Shown here piece after piece: positions 27,222 through 36,048 of a stretch of DNA of 64,000 nt; within the stretch, counting starts at the first letter, position 1, and the number at the start of each line of letters is the position of its first letter. Below the pieces are notes generated by a model that did not search any database, was not told the origin of the DNA, and worked only from the letters and a program-made list of their open reading frames with translations. Origin of the DNA: Paraburkholderia sprentiae WSM5005. Its GTDB lineage: Bacteria; Pseudomonadota; Gammaproteobacteria; Burkholderiales; Burkholderiaceae. Both the position numbers and the translations under genes were made by a program. The stretch covers positions 1,302,001-1,366,000 of the forward strand of contig NZ_CP017562.2 of the NCBI RefSeq assembly GCF_001865575.2. The letters are read 5' to 3'.

Positions 27222-27656
27222 TCACTGATGGTCTCCAACGTCTTCCGCGATCTTCAGTCTGGAATGTTGGGCTCTTGGCCCCAAACGGCGGACCCCGCTC
27301 GATGTGCCCGTGCTGAGCCTGCGCGGTGCGCGAACGTAGTGAAGTTCCCTCTCCGGCTCATCGAGCCGAACGTCCAGGTGAGGGAGAACTGCATTCCAGT
27401 CGAATGGCTGATCAGCCTCTTCGCCCTCCGAAGCCTCCCATTGTTGCCCGAGCGCGTCGAGTTTGGCCCAATTTGATAGGGTGAAGTCATTGATCGAAAA
27501 ATCAATGCGTCCAACGAGGAAGTGGCGGAGCGCGACCATCGCGGAAGTCTTTCCACTGTTGTTGGCGCCAACGAAGACGGTCGTGTTCTCCGCAAGATCG
27601 GCCCTGACCTTCTGCAGCTTGCGGAAGTTCCCGATCTTGACGAGATTGATGTCCAT
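27222..27656 (-). pseudogene. Truncated OLD-family AAA ATPase/nuclease remnant
   Basis: The frame begins MDINLVKIGNFRKLQKV and has a perfect P-loop (GANNSGKT, residues 30-37) followed by the stretch AVLPHLDVRLDEPERELHYVR, typical of the first 120 residues of OLD-type ATP-dependent endonucleases. After that the sequence is unrelated (APRRLSTGTSSG) and stops at 144 residues, whereas the family usually exceeds 500 and carries a C-terminal Toprim domain. It is therefore a decayed N-terminal fragment at the 5' end of the defence island. Confidence 0.72.
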
Positions 27657-28057
27657 GCTGTTTCCCCCGTAGGTCTCTCTTCCCGCCGCGACCTGAGCCT
27701 TAAGATTCGAAATCGCCGGACTGATTGATACACGGCAGCCAGCGGGATTTCATCGAATCCGCCGTGAGCAAGCTCACGGCATTCTGCTCACCCGCGATAC
27801 TGGAGTGAAGTGCTGGCCCTGTGACGGAGTTGCCAGAGACCACGACCTCAGAATCAGGTCAACCGGCGCAGCCGCAAGCGTGCTCAAGGCGGATTATTGT
27901 AACCAAGAGTAACGGTGACAGTCACTTAGTTTTAGCGTCGGTGGCGAATCTTCACGTCGCCTCACGACACCTCATGATCGTTCTGACGAGTGTCCATTGA
28001 AGGCTGAAACGACGGGGGGATAATCAAAGCTGAACAAAAAGCAGGAGGATATGCGCC
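27657..28057. other. Intergenic region upstream of the AlpA-like gene
   Basis: About 400 bp without a recognisable gene. It holds the 20-bp palindrome at 27761-27780, a smaller palindrome GTGACAGTCAC near 27916, and the ribosome site AGGAGG just before the AlpA gene. Probably regulatory DNA for the element's regulator. Confidence 0.5.
27761..27780. promoter_or_regulatory. Near-perfect 20-bp palindrome
   Basis: GCCGTGAGC-AA-GCTCACGGC: nine-base perfect arms around a two-base centre. A loop of two bases rules out an efficient RNA hairpin terminator, so a dimeric repressor site or a recombination/binding site is more likely. Lies about 280 bp upstream of the AlpA-like gene. Confidence 0.5.
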
Positions 28058-28270
28058 ATGGATCAGGTAATGCGCATGAAGGATGTTGTAAAGAAAATTG
28101 GCCTCTGCCGCGCCACGATTTATGCAATGATCAGCCGTGGGGAGTTCCCGCGCCCCATACGCATCGGAGAACGTGCGACCGGCTGGCGCGAATCCGAACT
28201 GGAAGCGTGGCTCGCGAACCGCACAGCCGCGCGAGAGAGGTCGGCGTCAGCGCTACCATCGGGCCGCTGA
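28058..28270 (+). CDS. AlpA-family regulator (excisionase-like)
   Basis: 70 residues starting MDQVMRMKDVVKKIGLCRATIYAMISRGEFPRPIRIGERATGWRESEL, the typical AlpA/MerR-like winged-helix DNA-binding domain that spans the whole of such proteins. Good AGGAGG ribosome site upstream. AlpA proteins regulate integrase or excision genes of prophages and ICEs, so this probably controls the element's transfer or excision. It sits at the border between defence cargo and conjugation genes and points toward the 3' end of the SET gene. No integrase is next to it in this window. Confidence 0.88.
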   Translation: MDQVMRMKDVVKKIGLCRATIYAMISRGEFPRPIRIGERATGWRESELEAWLANRTAARERSASALPSGR

Positions 28271-28286
28271 TTCTCCACTGGCACCA

Positions 28287-28757
28287 TCACCGCACAGGCG
28301 CGGCCAGCATCGTACCCCGGCATCCCGTCGAACTGCACCGGCAGGCATAGCTGAGCTTGGCTTCTTCGTCCATCGGATCGTCGACGGCCAGTTGGTAATC
28401 CAGGAAGAGTTCCTCGCCGGGTGCAATTGCCGACGACGCATGAATGAAGACGCGGTCTTCGATCTCGACCGCCTCGCAGTTCGCGCTGCATGAGTGATTC
28501 AACCAGCGCGCGCTGTTTCCCCGACGCCCGCCGTCAATCACGCGTCCGTCAGACAGGCCGAAGTAATATGTGTGGCCCGAAGCACCGTTGTTCCGGTGCT
28601 GCCTGATGGCGGTCCTCCAGGTGATAACGTCGCCCTTATACTCCAGCAACCGTTCGCCGGCTTCGAGTGCCTGCAATGCAAACACCCCACGACCATGCAC
28701 GGGCGACCGTCGAACAACCACACGTCGTTGGATGACTTTTCTTTCGTGCCTTTTCAT
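28287..28757 (-). CDS. SET-domain protein-lysine methyltransferase
   Basis: 156 residues from MKRHERKVIQRR. It is a complete small SET domain: HGRGVFA (21-27), the AdoMet-binding NHSC (87-90), GEELFLDY (114-121) with catalytic Tyr121, and a post-SET zinc motif C139-x-C141-x4-C146 (CRCSSTGCRG). It would methylate lysines of a protein; target unknown. It is the last gene of the relaxase-TraD-DUF4400 operon, 29 bp after the DUF4400 stop, so it should be expressed with the transfer genes. This is an unusual enzyme for a conjugative operon. Confidence 0.86.
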   Translation of the reverse strand: MKRHERKVIQRRVVVRRSPVHGRGVFALQALEAGERLLEYKGDVITWRTAIRQHRNNGASGHTYYFGLSDGRVIDGGRRGNSARWLNHSCSANCEAVEIEDRVFIHASSAIAPGEELFLDYQLAVDDPMDEEAKLSYACRCSSTGCRGTMLAAPVR

Positions 28758-28786
28758 GACCGAAGTATACGGCGACAAATTGTGAT

Positions 28787-29485
28787 CTACATGTACTTCT
28801 TGAAGTACTTCGCCATGTTCCATACCGCGATCGCGATCATGACCGACACTGGCCAGAAAAGCAGCCAGACCGGTAGCCGTACTGGCGCAACGAGCCAGAC
28901 GACCGCTGTCAACGGGATCAAGCCAAACGTCAGGAAGCGCTTCGCGTGATGGTAACGGGTCGCCGACTCGTGCCCGCCCTGCGCGCGCCTTACGTGTCGC
29001 GCGACCAGACCGTCGGCCACGGCAACTGCAATCGCGAGCACGAACTGCGGAACCGTCATCACGAGCATCGCGATGCGAACGCCGAAGAGCTTGACACCGT
29101 ACATCGCCACCACGAGCGCCTCGCGCGTCGCCCCCGAAAACGCCGGCCGCAGGTAAGAGCCGAGACCATGCGACGGCAGGACGCCCGGCTCCCAAGCCCT
29201 CGCCGACGCATCAATACCGGTCCAGCCAAACCAGCCCCAGTACGCAGTGTCCGCCGCCCGCGCAGCCAGTTCGGGATCGGAGGTCTCGTTCAGGTAATAG
29301 CGCAGGAGCTGCTGTATCCCGCTCACGGGATCGTCGCGACACAACAAGTGGGCCGCAGCGAGATCGGCCAGCACCGCGAGAACACTGGCGAGCAGCAGCC
29401 AGAGCGAGACGTGGATTGCCAGGTCGACAGCCCAGAAAAACGACTTAACACCATCGGCATTGCCGTCCCGAGTTTTCGCGACCAT
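28787..29485 (-). CDS. DUF4400 / TIGR03747-type ICE membrane protein
   Basis: 232 residues from MVAKTRDGNADG. At least four membrane helices: HVSLWLLLASVLAVLADLAAA, EALVVAMYGVKLFGVRIAMLV, FVLAIAVAVADGLVARHVRR and LTFGLIPLTAVVWLVAPV plus a final helix. It carries the family pattern YWGWFGWTGID between helices 1 and 2. This family accompanies TraD in ICEclc/SPI-7-type conjugative elements; role in transfer not established. It starts 14 bp after the TraD stop in the same operon. An upstream in-frame extension is rejected because MVAKTRD gives the family-like N-terminus. Confidence 0.85.
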   Translation of the reverse strand: MVAKTRDGNADGVKSFFWAVDLAIHVSLWLLLASVLAVLADLAAAHLLCRDDPVSGIQQLLRYYLNETSDPELAARAADTAYWGWFGWTGIDASARAWEPGVLPSHGLGSYLRPAFSGATREALVVAMYGVKLFGVRIAMLVMTVPQFVLAIAVAVADGLVARHVRRAQGGHESATRYHHAKRFLTFGLIPLTAVVWLVAPVRLPVWLLFWPVSVMIAIAVWNMAKYFKKYM

Positions 29486-29499
29486 GCCCGCCTCTATCG

Positions 29500-31674
29500 T
29501 CAGAACCCGGCGCCCTTGCCTTCCACGGCCCAAGGACCAGAGGTCGAGGCCACCGCCTCCTCATTCGCATCGAACGGCATGAAGCTGCCCACCGCGCCAC
29601 CAATGGCATCGGGCGACACGCCGCCCGCATCGTCGAATGGCGACACGGCGTTGACGTACGACGTATAGCGGGACCGCATGTCCGCCACCACGTCGTCCAG
29701 TCCAGGGAGAATGATGGGGTCATGTGCCTCGAGCAATGGCAGGCGCACCTTCACAAGCTGGCCGCCCTCAATGAGGGCGAACGCCTGACCCTTCGGCAAC
29801 TGCGTCAGGTCGGACGCCTGCAGCATCGGCACCTGTCGCACCGAAATCTGGTCGTGTGTCTGGGCCGTGAAATGCACACCCTCGCCGCGCCGCACTGCGT
29901 CCGTCGCCGATGAGGCGAGCGTGAGCGATTTCACGTCGATCATCGGAAGCTGGTCGGTCAGGATCTTCGCGGTCGTCACGTATTTCACGCGCAGCATCAC
30001 GAGCGTATTGAAGTTGCCGAAGATCTGTTCGGCCTTCGCGCGCGAGCCGATCTTCGCTTCTAGGTCAGCGCTCGTCTGCGTGTAGGCCGTAACCTGATAA
30101 CCGGCACCGCCCGCCTTGTTGACCATCGGCACGAACTCGTCGCCGACCAGTTCGTTGAACTCGTCCGCGTGGATCGAGACGCGCCGCTTAGCGCCTCCCG
30201 TGCTCTGTCCGTAGCCGTGACCGTACTTGTAGATTCGACCGGCTGTCGACGTCAGATCCGCGAACATTGCGTTGCCGACCACACCAGCCACCTCGAAGTC
30301 CGACAAAGCATCTAGGCCGACATAGACAATCCCGCCGCGGTCCATCACTCGGTTCCAGTCGAACACAGGACGCGGATCATGAGGGTCGTTATAGTCGGGT
30401 GACAGCAGTTCCGATGTCCGGCCTGTGGTGAGCTTTTCCAGGAGCGGATAGAGCGACGAGACCAGCTTGTCGAAGTACGAGCGCTCGTTGCTAATGACCG
30501 AAAGCAGGCCATTGGCGATCGGATCGGTCCATCCCTGCTGCCTGATCAAGTTCGCCACCTGCAGGACTTCCTGGTTGCGCTGCAGACGCATCGCCTGCTT
30601 CGCCTCCTCCTTGTCGAGCGGCTCCAGCCCCTCTTCCCAACCTGAGTGATCGCGATCAAGCCAGAAGCGGAAGTACCGTAACGCCAGACCATCGATGTTC
30701 ACCGCGTTCTGATAGATCATCTCGTAGGTCGGTCGGATGCCGAGCGCACTCATCGCCCGCGCCATCACATTCACGAAGCGCCAGACGAAGTCCCGGAACG
30801 CGGCCGACTGGCCCTCCTTCGGCAGGTTGCCGGCGATGCGCGTCGCTACCTCCGTGATCCGCGAATAGGTGCCGATTGGACTGTAGCGCGCTGACCTGTC
30901 GGGATAGCCCAGATGGAAGAACGTGAACTCGTTCTCGCGCCCGCAACGTTTCGCCTCGGCGTACATGCGCAGCAGCAGGTCAACGTCGCCCTTCGGATCG
31001 AACACGATCACAATGTCGCCGCGACGGATGTCCTGGGCAACCAGCACCTCGCACAGCCGGGTCTTGCCCACGCGCGTCGTGCCAAGCACCGCCATGTGCC
31101 CGACGCGCTCGCCGATGTCGAACCAGATGTCGCGCTCGTCCGGCTCGACGCCATGCAGCGCGGGGTCCCCTCCGACTGGCGGCAACGGCGCGGCCGGATT
31201 CCACCAGGCCTCGCGACAGGTCACACGCGCGATCCAGCTGTCGGGAGACCGGCGCTCATGATCCCGCGCCCGGTCGTACAGGTCATTGCGGGCAAGCAGC
31301 CGGCGGTTTTCGGGAAAACGGGCCTGATACAGGCGCTGCGTGTGCATGACGCTCCAGCGAAAGCCCCGCCCGAGAAATACCTCCTTGCTGGAGCACGGGA
31401 TAACGCTTGCAGGGATCACATACTGCGGTAGGCGTCGGAGATTGCGCTGGAAACGGATCAGCCGCCATGCCTGTCGCCCGCGAACGCAGGCCAGTGACAG
31501 GAGCGCAAGGGTCGTGACGCCACCCGTGGCGGGCGTGATAAGGAAGAGCGCCGCGTGGGACCAGAGGATGCCGGTCGCTGCGAGCGCAGCCACGGAGGAC
31601 AGCAGTTCAACGGGCCTGCGAAAGAAGTTCTCGACCGGATACGCCATCGCCGTTGTCCCGATGCCCCCGATCAC
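29500..31674 (-). CDS. traD: TraD-type conjugative coupling ATPase (type IV coupling protein)
   Basis: 724 residues. Two N-terminal membrane helices (about 22-65) precede a cytoplasmic ATPase: Walker A GTTRVGKT (198-205), FDPKGDVDLL just after it, and Walker B region KRRVSIHADEFNELV. It links the relaxase-DNA complex to the secretion channel at the inner membrane. The start at 31674 overlaps the relaxase stop by ATGA; a second Met (MAYPVENFF, nine residues in) is also plausible. The sequence type is that of ICEclc/SPI-7-like elements rather than VirD4 of Tn4371-like ICEs. Operon: relaxase, this gene, DUF4400, SET. Confidence 0.92.
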   Translation of the reverse strand: MIGGIGTTAMAYPVENFFRRPVELLSSVAALAATGILWSHAALFLITPATGGVTTLALLSLACVRGRQAWRLIRFQRNLRRLPQYVIPASVIPCSSKEVFLGRGFRWSVMHTQRLYQARFPENRRLLARNDLYDRARDHERRSPDSWIARVTCREAWWNPAAPLPPVGGDPALHGVEPDERDIWFDIGERVGHMAVLGTTRVGKTRLCEVLVAQDIRRGDIVIVFDPKGDVDLLLRMYAEAKRCGRENEFTFFHLGYPDRSARYSPIGTYSRITEVATRIAGNLPKEGQSAAFRDFVWRFVNVMARAMSALGIRPTYEMIYQNAVNIDGLALRYFRFWLDRDHSGWEEGLEPLDKEEAKQAMRLQRNQEVLQVANLIRQQGWTDPIANGLLSVISNERSYFDKLVSSLYPLLEKLTTGRTSELLSPDYNDPHDPRPVFDWNRVMDRGGIVYVGLDALSDFEVAGVVGNAMFADLTSTAGRIYKYGHGYGQSTGGAKRRVSIHADEFNELVGDEFVPMVNKAGGAGYQVTAYTQTSADLEAKIGSRAKAEQIFGNFNTLVMLRVKYVTTAKILTDQLPMIDVKSLTLASSATDAVRRGEGVHFTAQTHDQISVRQVPMLQASDLTQLPKGQAFALIEGGQLVKVRLPLLEAHDPIILPGLDDVVADMRSRYTSYVNAVSPFDDAGGVSPDAIGGAVGSFMPFDANEEAVASTSGPWAVEGKGAGF

Positions 31675-33827
31675 ACCTCAGACGACTGAGGCAAATCCGC
31701 CTCTTCCGTTGCGACCGCCTTCTGCTTCGACTGGATCATCACGTTCGGCGGTGGCACCGGATTGAAGAACCGCTCTGGCTCGGGAACGAGCATCACAGAT
31801 AGCTGCCGACCGCCGGCTCCCTTGATGGTGTAGTGGAGCAGATAGGACCGGCCTGCGCCGCCGGCATCGGCTGTCACCGGATAGCCGGATTTCTGGAAAT
31901 CGCGCTGGACCTGCTTCCACGGCTCCGGGGTCCGTCCATCTTCGGTGGGCGTCTGCTCGATCGCGTCGGGATGCGCCTGCGCGAAATCCCGGAAGATCGC
32001 CGGCGTCACAAGCAGCATGCCTTCCGGCACAAAATGCACACGGGCCATCGATTCGTTGTACGGCAACCCGCCCGTAGCCACTCCCTCCTGCACCCAGGCC
32101 ATGAATCGTTCCGCATTCGGCCGCAGCAGCCGGGCACCCGCCCGAGCGGCAATGGATCGCGACGGCACCCGCCCCTTCTCGCGCGGGCGAACCGGCGCAC
32201 TCACCTGATCCGGTATGGGTGCATCGTCGTTGCCCTTGCCGTGCGCCACGACCACTTCGTCATTGAGCGCGGCAGCGCTCTCTGCGTCCGGCAGATACGC
32301 CGGCTCGCCGTCGTTCATGGTCGAAGCACCGGCATCAGAAGCGGCCCACTCCCGCGACGCAGGCGAGTCATTGTCCGCTTTATGCGGAGCCCGCCGATCC
32401 GGTTCTTGGCGCGCTGTTGACGCCGCGGCGTCTGGCGCGTCGACGCTTTGATCTACCGCCGCCGTCACCGGGTCTCCGACTGGGGACGGCCCTTCCCGGT
32501 CACGCTCTGCGCTCGCGGCCAAGACACCGTCATCGGCGCGGTCGACACATTCAGACGCCGGTGTCCCCCCGGCGCCCACTTCGATGGTCTGAACCGAGCC
32601 CGCAGGCAGCGCGCGCGGGTAGTGAGCAGATTCGGCGTAGAGCCGATCAAGCGGAAAACGCAAAACCGTGAAGGTTTGCTTCCATGCGCCTATCGCGACT
32701 GCGATCGTCCAGATGGCACCGCCTTGCGGCGTGGGCACAAGCGCACCGTATTCCTGCCAGGTGTCGAAGAGCCGGTTATTGTCCGCCGGAATCCCTGCCG
32801 CGCCGCTCTGTTGCTGCTCATGCGAAGCGAGGCAAGCCCTGACGGCCTCGGCCAGCGTTTTCGCCACGCACCAGAGCGATTCGCCGTCGCAATAGCCGGT
32901 CGCGCCGGGGCGGTTGAGCGGCATACCGCCCTCGGCCAGAAGCCGTCGCAGCCCCTCCATCAGCCGCTCGATCAGCGGCACCGCGCGTGCCGAGGCGAAC
33001 CGCGTACGGGGGCCGGCCAGCAGATTTTCCGCGACCGAGCGGCGATCCGCGTCACCCACGATCTTCGCGAGCGCGCTGTCTTTCGAACTGGCCTCTCCGG
33101 ACAGGTATGCAGCCAGTTCCTGCAGCACGGGCGGATATTGGGCCAGCCAACTCAACGACGCCGGTGGCACGAGGCGCTGCAGCAGCACGATGGCGAGACG
33201 CGAATGAGCACCGTAATCGCGCTCGCCGGGCGCGGGGAAATCCACGCAGTACCACGCGCCACCCTGCTCGTTCATGCTGCCGGCCATCGGCACCCAGAGA
33301 CGGACGTCATGCCCGATGGCCAGTTCGACTTTCAGGTCCGCGAGCGGCTTGCCGATGTCGTGCAGCAACGCCCCGACCAGAACCCCATAACTGCACCGCG
33401 CGTGATGCTGCGTCTGGTCTTCGGGACTCGCCCCGAGCGGCAGCCGGTACCCCTCACGGAAATGCAGCGCATAGCGCGCCACCTCGAGCAGGTGGATCAG
33501 CAGCCCACCCGGTTGCGCGTGATGATGCGACTCAGACGCGGGCAGAAGCTGTACGAATTCCGCGAGTCGCTGCAGCAACGGTTCGAGGTCGCGCTGCTCG
33601 CTCTCAGGCGACAGGCCGAGACTGCTGGCGATACGGTGGACTGTCCCCTCCACACCCGTTCGCTGAATCAGCTCACGGTATCCCAGTACCGGCAGATACT
33701 TTGGCGAAGGCGGCACGCTGTGCCTGGCAGGCGGCGCGGGCGGTGCAGCCGGCGGCACCGGCGGCATCGTCTGCACCATCGACGATCGTGGCAACTTCAA
33801 CCAGTTAAGGGCATTGACAAAAGCCAT
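31671..33827 (-). CDS. traI: MobH-family relaxase (TraI_2)
   Basis: 718 residues. A proline-rich N-terminus (22-42) is followed by the TraI_2 domain: SHHHAQPGGLLIHLLEVA (100-117) and the HD signature ALLHDIGKPL (H156, D157). Metal-dependent HD chemistry replaces the usual tyrosine pair in this relaxase class. The C-terminal 120 residues (MAWVQEGVATGGLPYN...) match the TraI_2 C-terminal domain. It nicks oriT and leads the strand into the recipient cell. First gene of the minus-strand transfer operon; the divergent space upstream (33828-34471) is where oriT is expected. Confidence 0.92.
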   Translation of the reverse strand: MAFVNALNWLKLPRSSMVQTMPPVPPAAPPAPPARHSVPPSPKYLPVLGYRELIQRTGVEGTVHRIASSLGLSPESEQRDLEPLLQRLAEFVQLLPASESHHHAQPGGLLIHLLEVARYALHFREGYRLPLGASPEDQTQHHARCSYGVLVGALLHDIGKPLADLKVELAIGHDVRLWVPMAGSMNEQGGAWYCVDFPAPGERDYGAHSRLAIVLLQRLVPPASLSWLAQYPPVLQELAAYLSGEASSKDSALAKIVGDADRRSVAENLLAGPRTRFASARAVPLIERLMEGLRRLLAEGGMPLNRPGATGYCDGESLWCVAKTLAEAVRACLASHEQQQSGAAGIPADNNRLFDTWQEYGALVPTPQGGAIWTIAVAIGAWKQTFTVLRFPLDRLYAESAHYPRALPAGSVQTIEVGAGGTPASECVDRADDGVLAASAERDREGPSPVGDPVTAAVDQSVDAPDAAASTARQEPDRRAPHKADNDSPASREWAASDAGASTMNDGEPAYLPDAESAAALNDEVVVAHGKGNDDAPIPDQVSAPVRPREKGRVPSRSIAARAGARLLRPNAERFMAWVQEGVATGGLPYNESMARVHFVPEGMLLVTPAIFRDFAQAHPDAIEQTPTEDGRTPEPWKQVQRDFQKSGYPVTADAGGAGRSYLLHYTIKGAGGRQLSVMLVPEPERFFNPVPPPNVMIQSKQKAVATEEADLPQSSEV

Positions 33828-34094
33828 GTGGGGTTTCCAGCAGAACGGGATTCGCCTCGGTCATGAGGCAGGCGACTCAACGTGTCGCATGGTTCAACCG
33901 TACGCACTGGCCCGCAGCGCCTGCCGCAAATGGCTGCACGAGAACGTGCCGCGCCGCGCAGTCATGCTGACTGGACAGATGGCCCTGATTACGCGCCGCC
34001 GCGTTTCCTTTCCCGGCCTTCTGCGGCAAAGGCCGTGGCGTTTTTCGCCCTTGCTCCAAAACCCATTTTTGCCCTTCGCCATTTGCGCCTTTGA

Positions 34095-34127
34095 GCGGGT
34101 GATGCGACTCATCCCAGCATCACCCGC
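34095..34127. other. Perfect 11-bp-arm inverted repeat, oriT candidate
   Basis: Arms GCGGGTGATGC and GCATCACCCGC around an 11-base loop. It lies between the relaxase operon and the divergent secretion operon, where no terminator is needed. oriT regions commonly carry such a repeat beside the nick site. No nick sequence can be assigned for this MobH relaxase from sequence alone. Confidence 0.45.
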
Positions 34128-34370
34128 GGCCTTTGGATTGGGCCCTTCCCTTTGAGCCGTCCTTTGTTTCCCTTGCCTTTGCGGCCTTCTGCAGACGCCT
34201 TTGCATTGAGCTGGACGGGTGGCCCCACGCGAAACGGGCCGATATGCGGCCCCCCAAAAAACCTGCTCGCCCCACTGCGAATACGGGCAGGCATCCGGCC
34301 CAGTCGCGCGTCTTCGCTGCCTACAGTGAACCCGTCGGTCCTTCCCCCTGGGCCGACGCGCGCTGTTGGC

Positions 34371-34403
34371 CTGCCGGAGTGCTCCCCGCGCCCGGCAGGT
34401 CCT
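34371..34403 (+). terminator. Terminator-like leader hairpin before the T4SS operon
   Basis: Arms CTGCCGG (34371-34377) and CCGGCAG (34392-34398) followed by GTCCTTTTT on the plus strand. It lies 74 bp upstream of the transglycosylase start, so it could act as an attenuator of the trb operon leader rather than ending a gene. Confidence 0.45.
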
Positions 34404-34471
34404 TTTTCTCTGATGGCTGGCGCGGCCAGGTCGTGGTCACTGGATCACACCCATGAACAGACGAGGTCAAG

Positions 34472-35002
34472 GTGAAGCGTGTAGGGATCATTCTTGCTAG
34501 TGTCGTGCTCAGCGGCTCGGCCGCTACTACCCGGGCCGACTGCATCGACGACGCCGCGCGGTTTCATCACGTGAACGCACGGCTCGTTCGCGCGATTGCC
34601 ACCATCGAATCCGGACAGCACGCGAATGTCGTCCACCTGAACGCAGACGGCACGACCGACATCGGCCTCATGCAGATCAACAGCCGGTGGCTCGCTACCC
34701 TCTCGCGCTTCGGGATCTCGCGGGCGGACCTCCATGACCGCTGCACCAACGCCTACGTCGGCGCGTGGGTCCTGTCGCAGAACCTCCGCCATCTCGGCCT
34801 CACGTGGGATGCCGTGGGCGCCTATAACGCCGGCACATACGTGAAGCGCGTTGCTTACGCGCGCCGCGTCTATCGCGCACTCAACACGGCCCCGCCCCTG
34901 CCGTCCGCGCAGGCTACTCCGCTCGCGGTGCAGGACCCGGGGTTGATCGCGAAGCTGTCCCAGCCGATCACGTGGGGCGCTACATGGGGAGCTGCGCGAT
35001 GA
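34472..35002 (+). CDS. Lytic transglycosylase (VirB1-like)
   Basis: 176 residues. A signal peptide (MKRVGIILASVVLSGSAATTRA) precedes an SLT domain with the catalytic glutamate in AIATIESGQHANV, then GTTDIGLMQINSRWL and AVGAYNAGTYVKRVAYARRVY, the standard soluble lytic transglycosylase motifs. It opens peptidoglycan locally to allow assembly of the secretion channel. First gene of the plus-strand trb operon; its stop overlaps the TrbB gene start (ATGA). Confidence 0.9.
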   Translation: MKRVGIILASVVLSGSAATTRADCIDDAARFHHVNARLVRAIATIESGQHANVVHLNADGTTDIGLMQINSRWLATLSRFGISRADLHDRCTNAYVGAWVLSQNLRHLGLTWDAVGAYNAGTYVKRVAYARRVYRALNTAPPLPSAQATPLAVQDPGLIAKLSQPITWGATWGAAR

Positions 35003-36048
35003 GCCGGCTCACGTACGAATACGCGATCGAGGTACTGAACGACTACCTCGGCCCGCTTCAACCGATGCTGGCCGATCCGGACGTGCAGGAGATCATGATC
35101 AACCGCGCCGATGCGATCTTCGTCGAGCGCAACGGGAAAGTAACGTATGTCCCCGGCTGCGACCTGGATCCGGACGCGCTGGATCGCGCCATCACGATTC
35201 TCGCGAACATTAATGCCAAGGAGCAGACGCCGCTGCTCGATGCCCGACTGCCGGGTCTGCGCATTGCCGCCGCCCGGCATCCTGTGGCCGTCCATGGCGA
35301 CATGATGTCGATCCGCAAGCACACGCGCCGCCGCATTGGACTCGCCGATTATGAGCGCAGCGGGGCATTCGACGTGCTGCCAGATACGAAGTCGCCCGCC
35401 GCGCGCCGCCACAATACCGCGCTACTGGGCCGTCTCGCATCGGGCGGCGCCGCGCTGCGCGAGTTCTTTGAATGGGTCATGCGCGAGCGGATCAACGTCG
35501 CATTCTCCGGTGGCACCTCATCCGGCAAGACCACGATGCTCAACGCGATGATCGATGCCATGCCGCAGGAGGACCGCGTCATCACGATCGAGGACACGGC
35601 CGAACTGCAGGTGCATGCGCCCAATTACGTCGCGTTCGAGACCAATCTCGGCATCACCATCCGCGACCTTGTCCGCTTTTCGCTGCGCGTGCGCCCTGAC
35701 CGCATCATCGTCGGCGAGGTCCGTGGTGCCGAAGCCTTCGACCTGATGGAAGCACTCAACACCGGGCACCCCGGCTCGATCGTCTCGTTCCATGCCGACT
35801 CGTCCGACACCGCCCCCGCGCGGCTGGAGTCGCTCATCCGCATGAGCGACGAAGGACGGCTCCTGTCGATTGACGACCTACGCCAGAAGATCGCCTCCAC
35901 GTTCCGGTTCTTCGTGCACGCAGAACGCCAGGGCGCGGTGCGCGGCCCGGTCGAAATCCGCGAGGTGCTCCGTGCAGCGGACGGCCGCTATCAGACCCGG
36001 TGCCTCTTTTCCCGCTTCGCCTCCCACGAGGAGCTGGCCCATGCATGA
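34999..36048 (+). CDS. trbB: TrbB, VirB11-type secretion ATPase
   Basis: 349 residues from MSRLTYEYAIE. The N-terminal domain is followed by a RecA-like ATPase: Walker A GGTSSGKT (171-178), Asp box VITIEDTAEL, Walker B VRPDRIIVGEVRGAEAFDLMEALNTGHPG and the conserved His in SFHADS. It forms a hexamer on the inner membrane face that powers pilus assembly and substrate export. The ATG overlaps the stop of the transglycosylase gene, and its own end overlaps the TrbC gene. Confidence 0.94.
   Translation: MSRLTYEYAIEVLNDYLGPLQPMLADPDVQEIMINRADAIFVERNGKVTYVPGCDLDPDALDRAITILANINAKEQTPLLDARLPGLRIAAARHPVAVHGDMMSIRKHTRRRIGLADYERSGAFDVLPDTKSPAARRHNTALLGRLASGGAALREFFEWVMRERINVAFSGGTSSGKTTMLNAMIDAMPQEDRVITIEDTAELQVHAPNYVAFETNLGITIRDLVRFSLRVRPDRIIVGEVRGAEAFDLMEALNTGHPGSIVSFHADSSDTAPARLESLIRMSDEGRLLSIDDLRQKIASTFRFFVHAERQGAVRGPVEIREVLRAADGRYQTRCLFSRFASHEELAHA

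Larger units (their letters stand above)
33828..34471. other. Divergent intergenic region between relaxase and T4SS operons
   Basis: About 640 bp. One part (about 34005-34215) is strongly pyrimidine-rich on the plus strand with repeated CCTTTG/CCCTT words. It contains the perfect hairpin at 34095-34127, a terminator-like hairpin at 34371-34398, and a smaller one (GCCTC/GAGGC, 33854-33869) just before the relaxase gene. Promoters for both operons and an origin of transfer are expected here; no gene recognised. Confidence 0.55.

Noticed and set aside
32448..33866. 472-codon plus-strand frame over the relaxase
   Set aside because: Antisense to the MobH relaxase, whose HD motifs are clear; the plus-strand product is not protein-like.
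33894..34294. Small minus-strand frames with Lys/Gly-rich repeats (KGKGNKGRLKGKG)
   Set aside because: The repeat pattern follows the pyrimidine-rich strand bias of the oriT-like region; no ribosome site or homologue.
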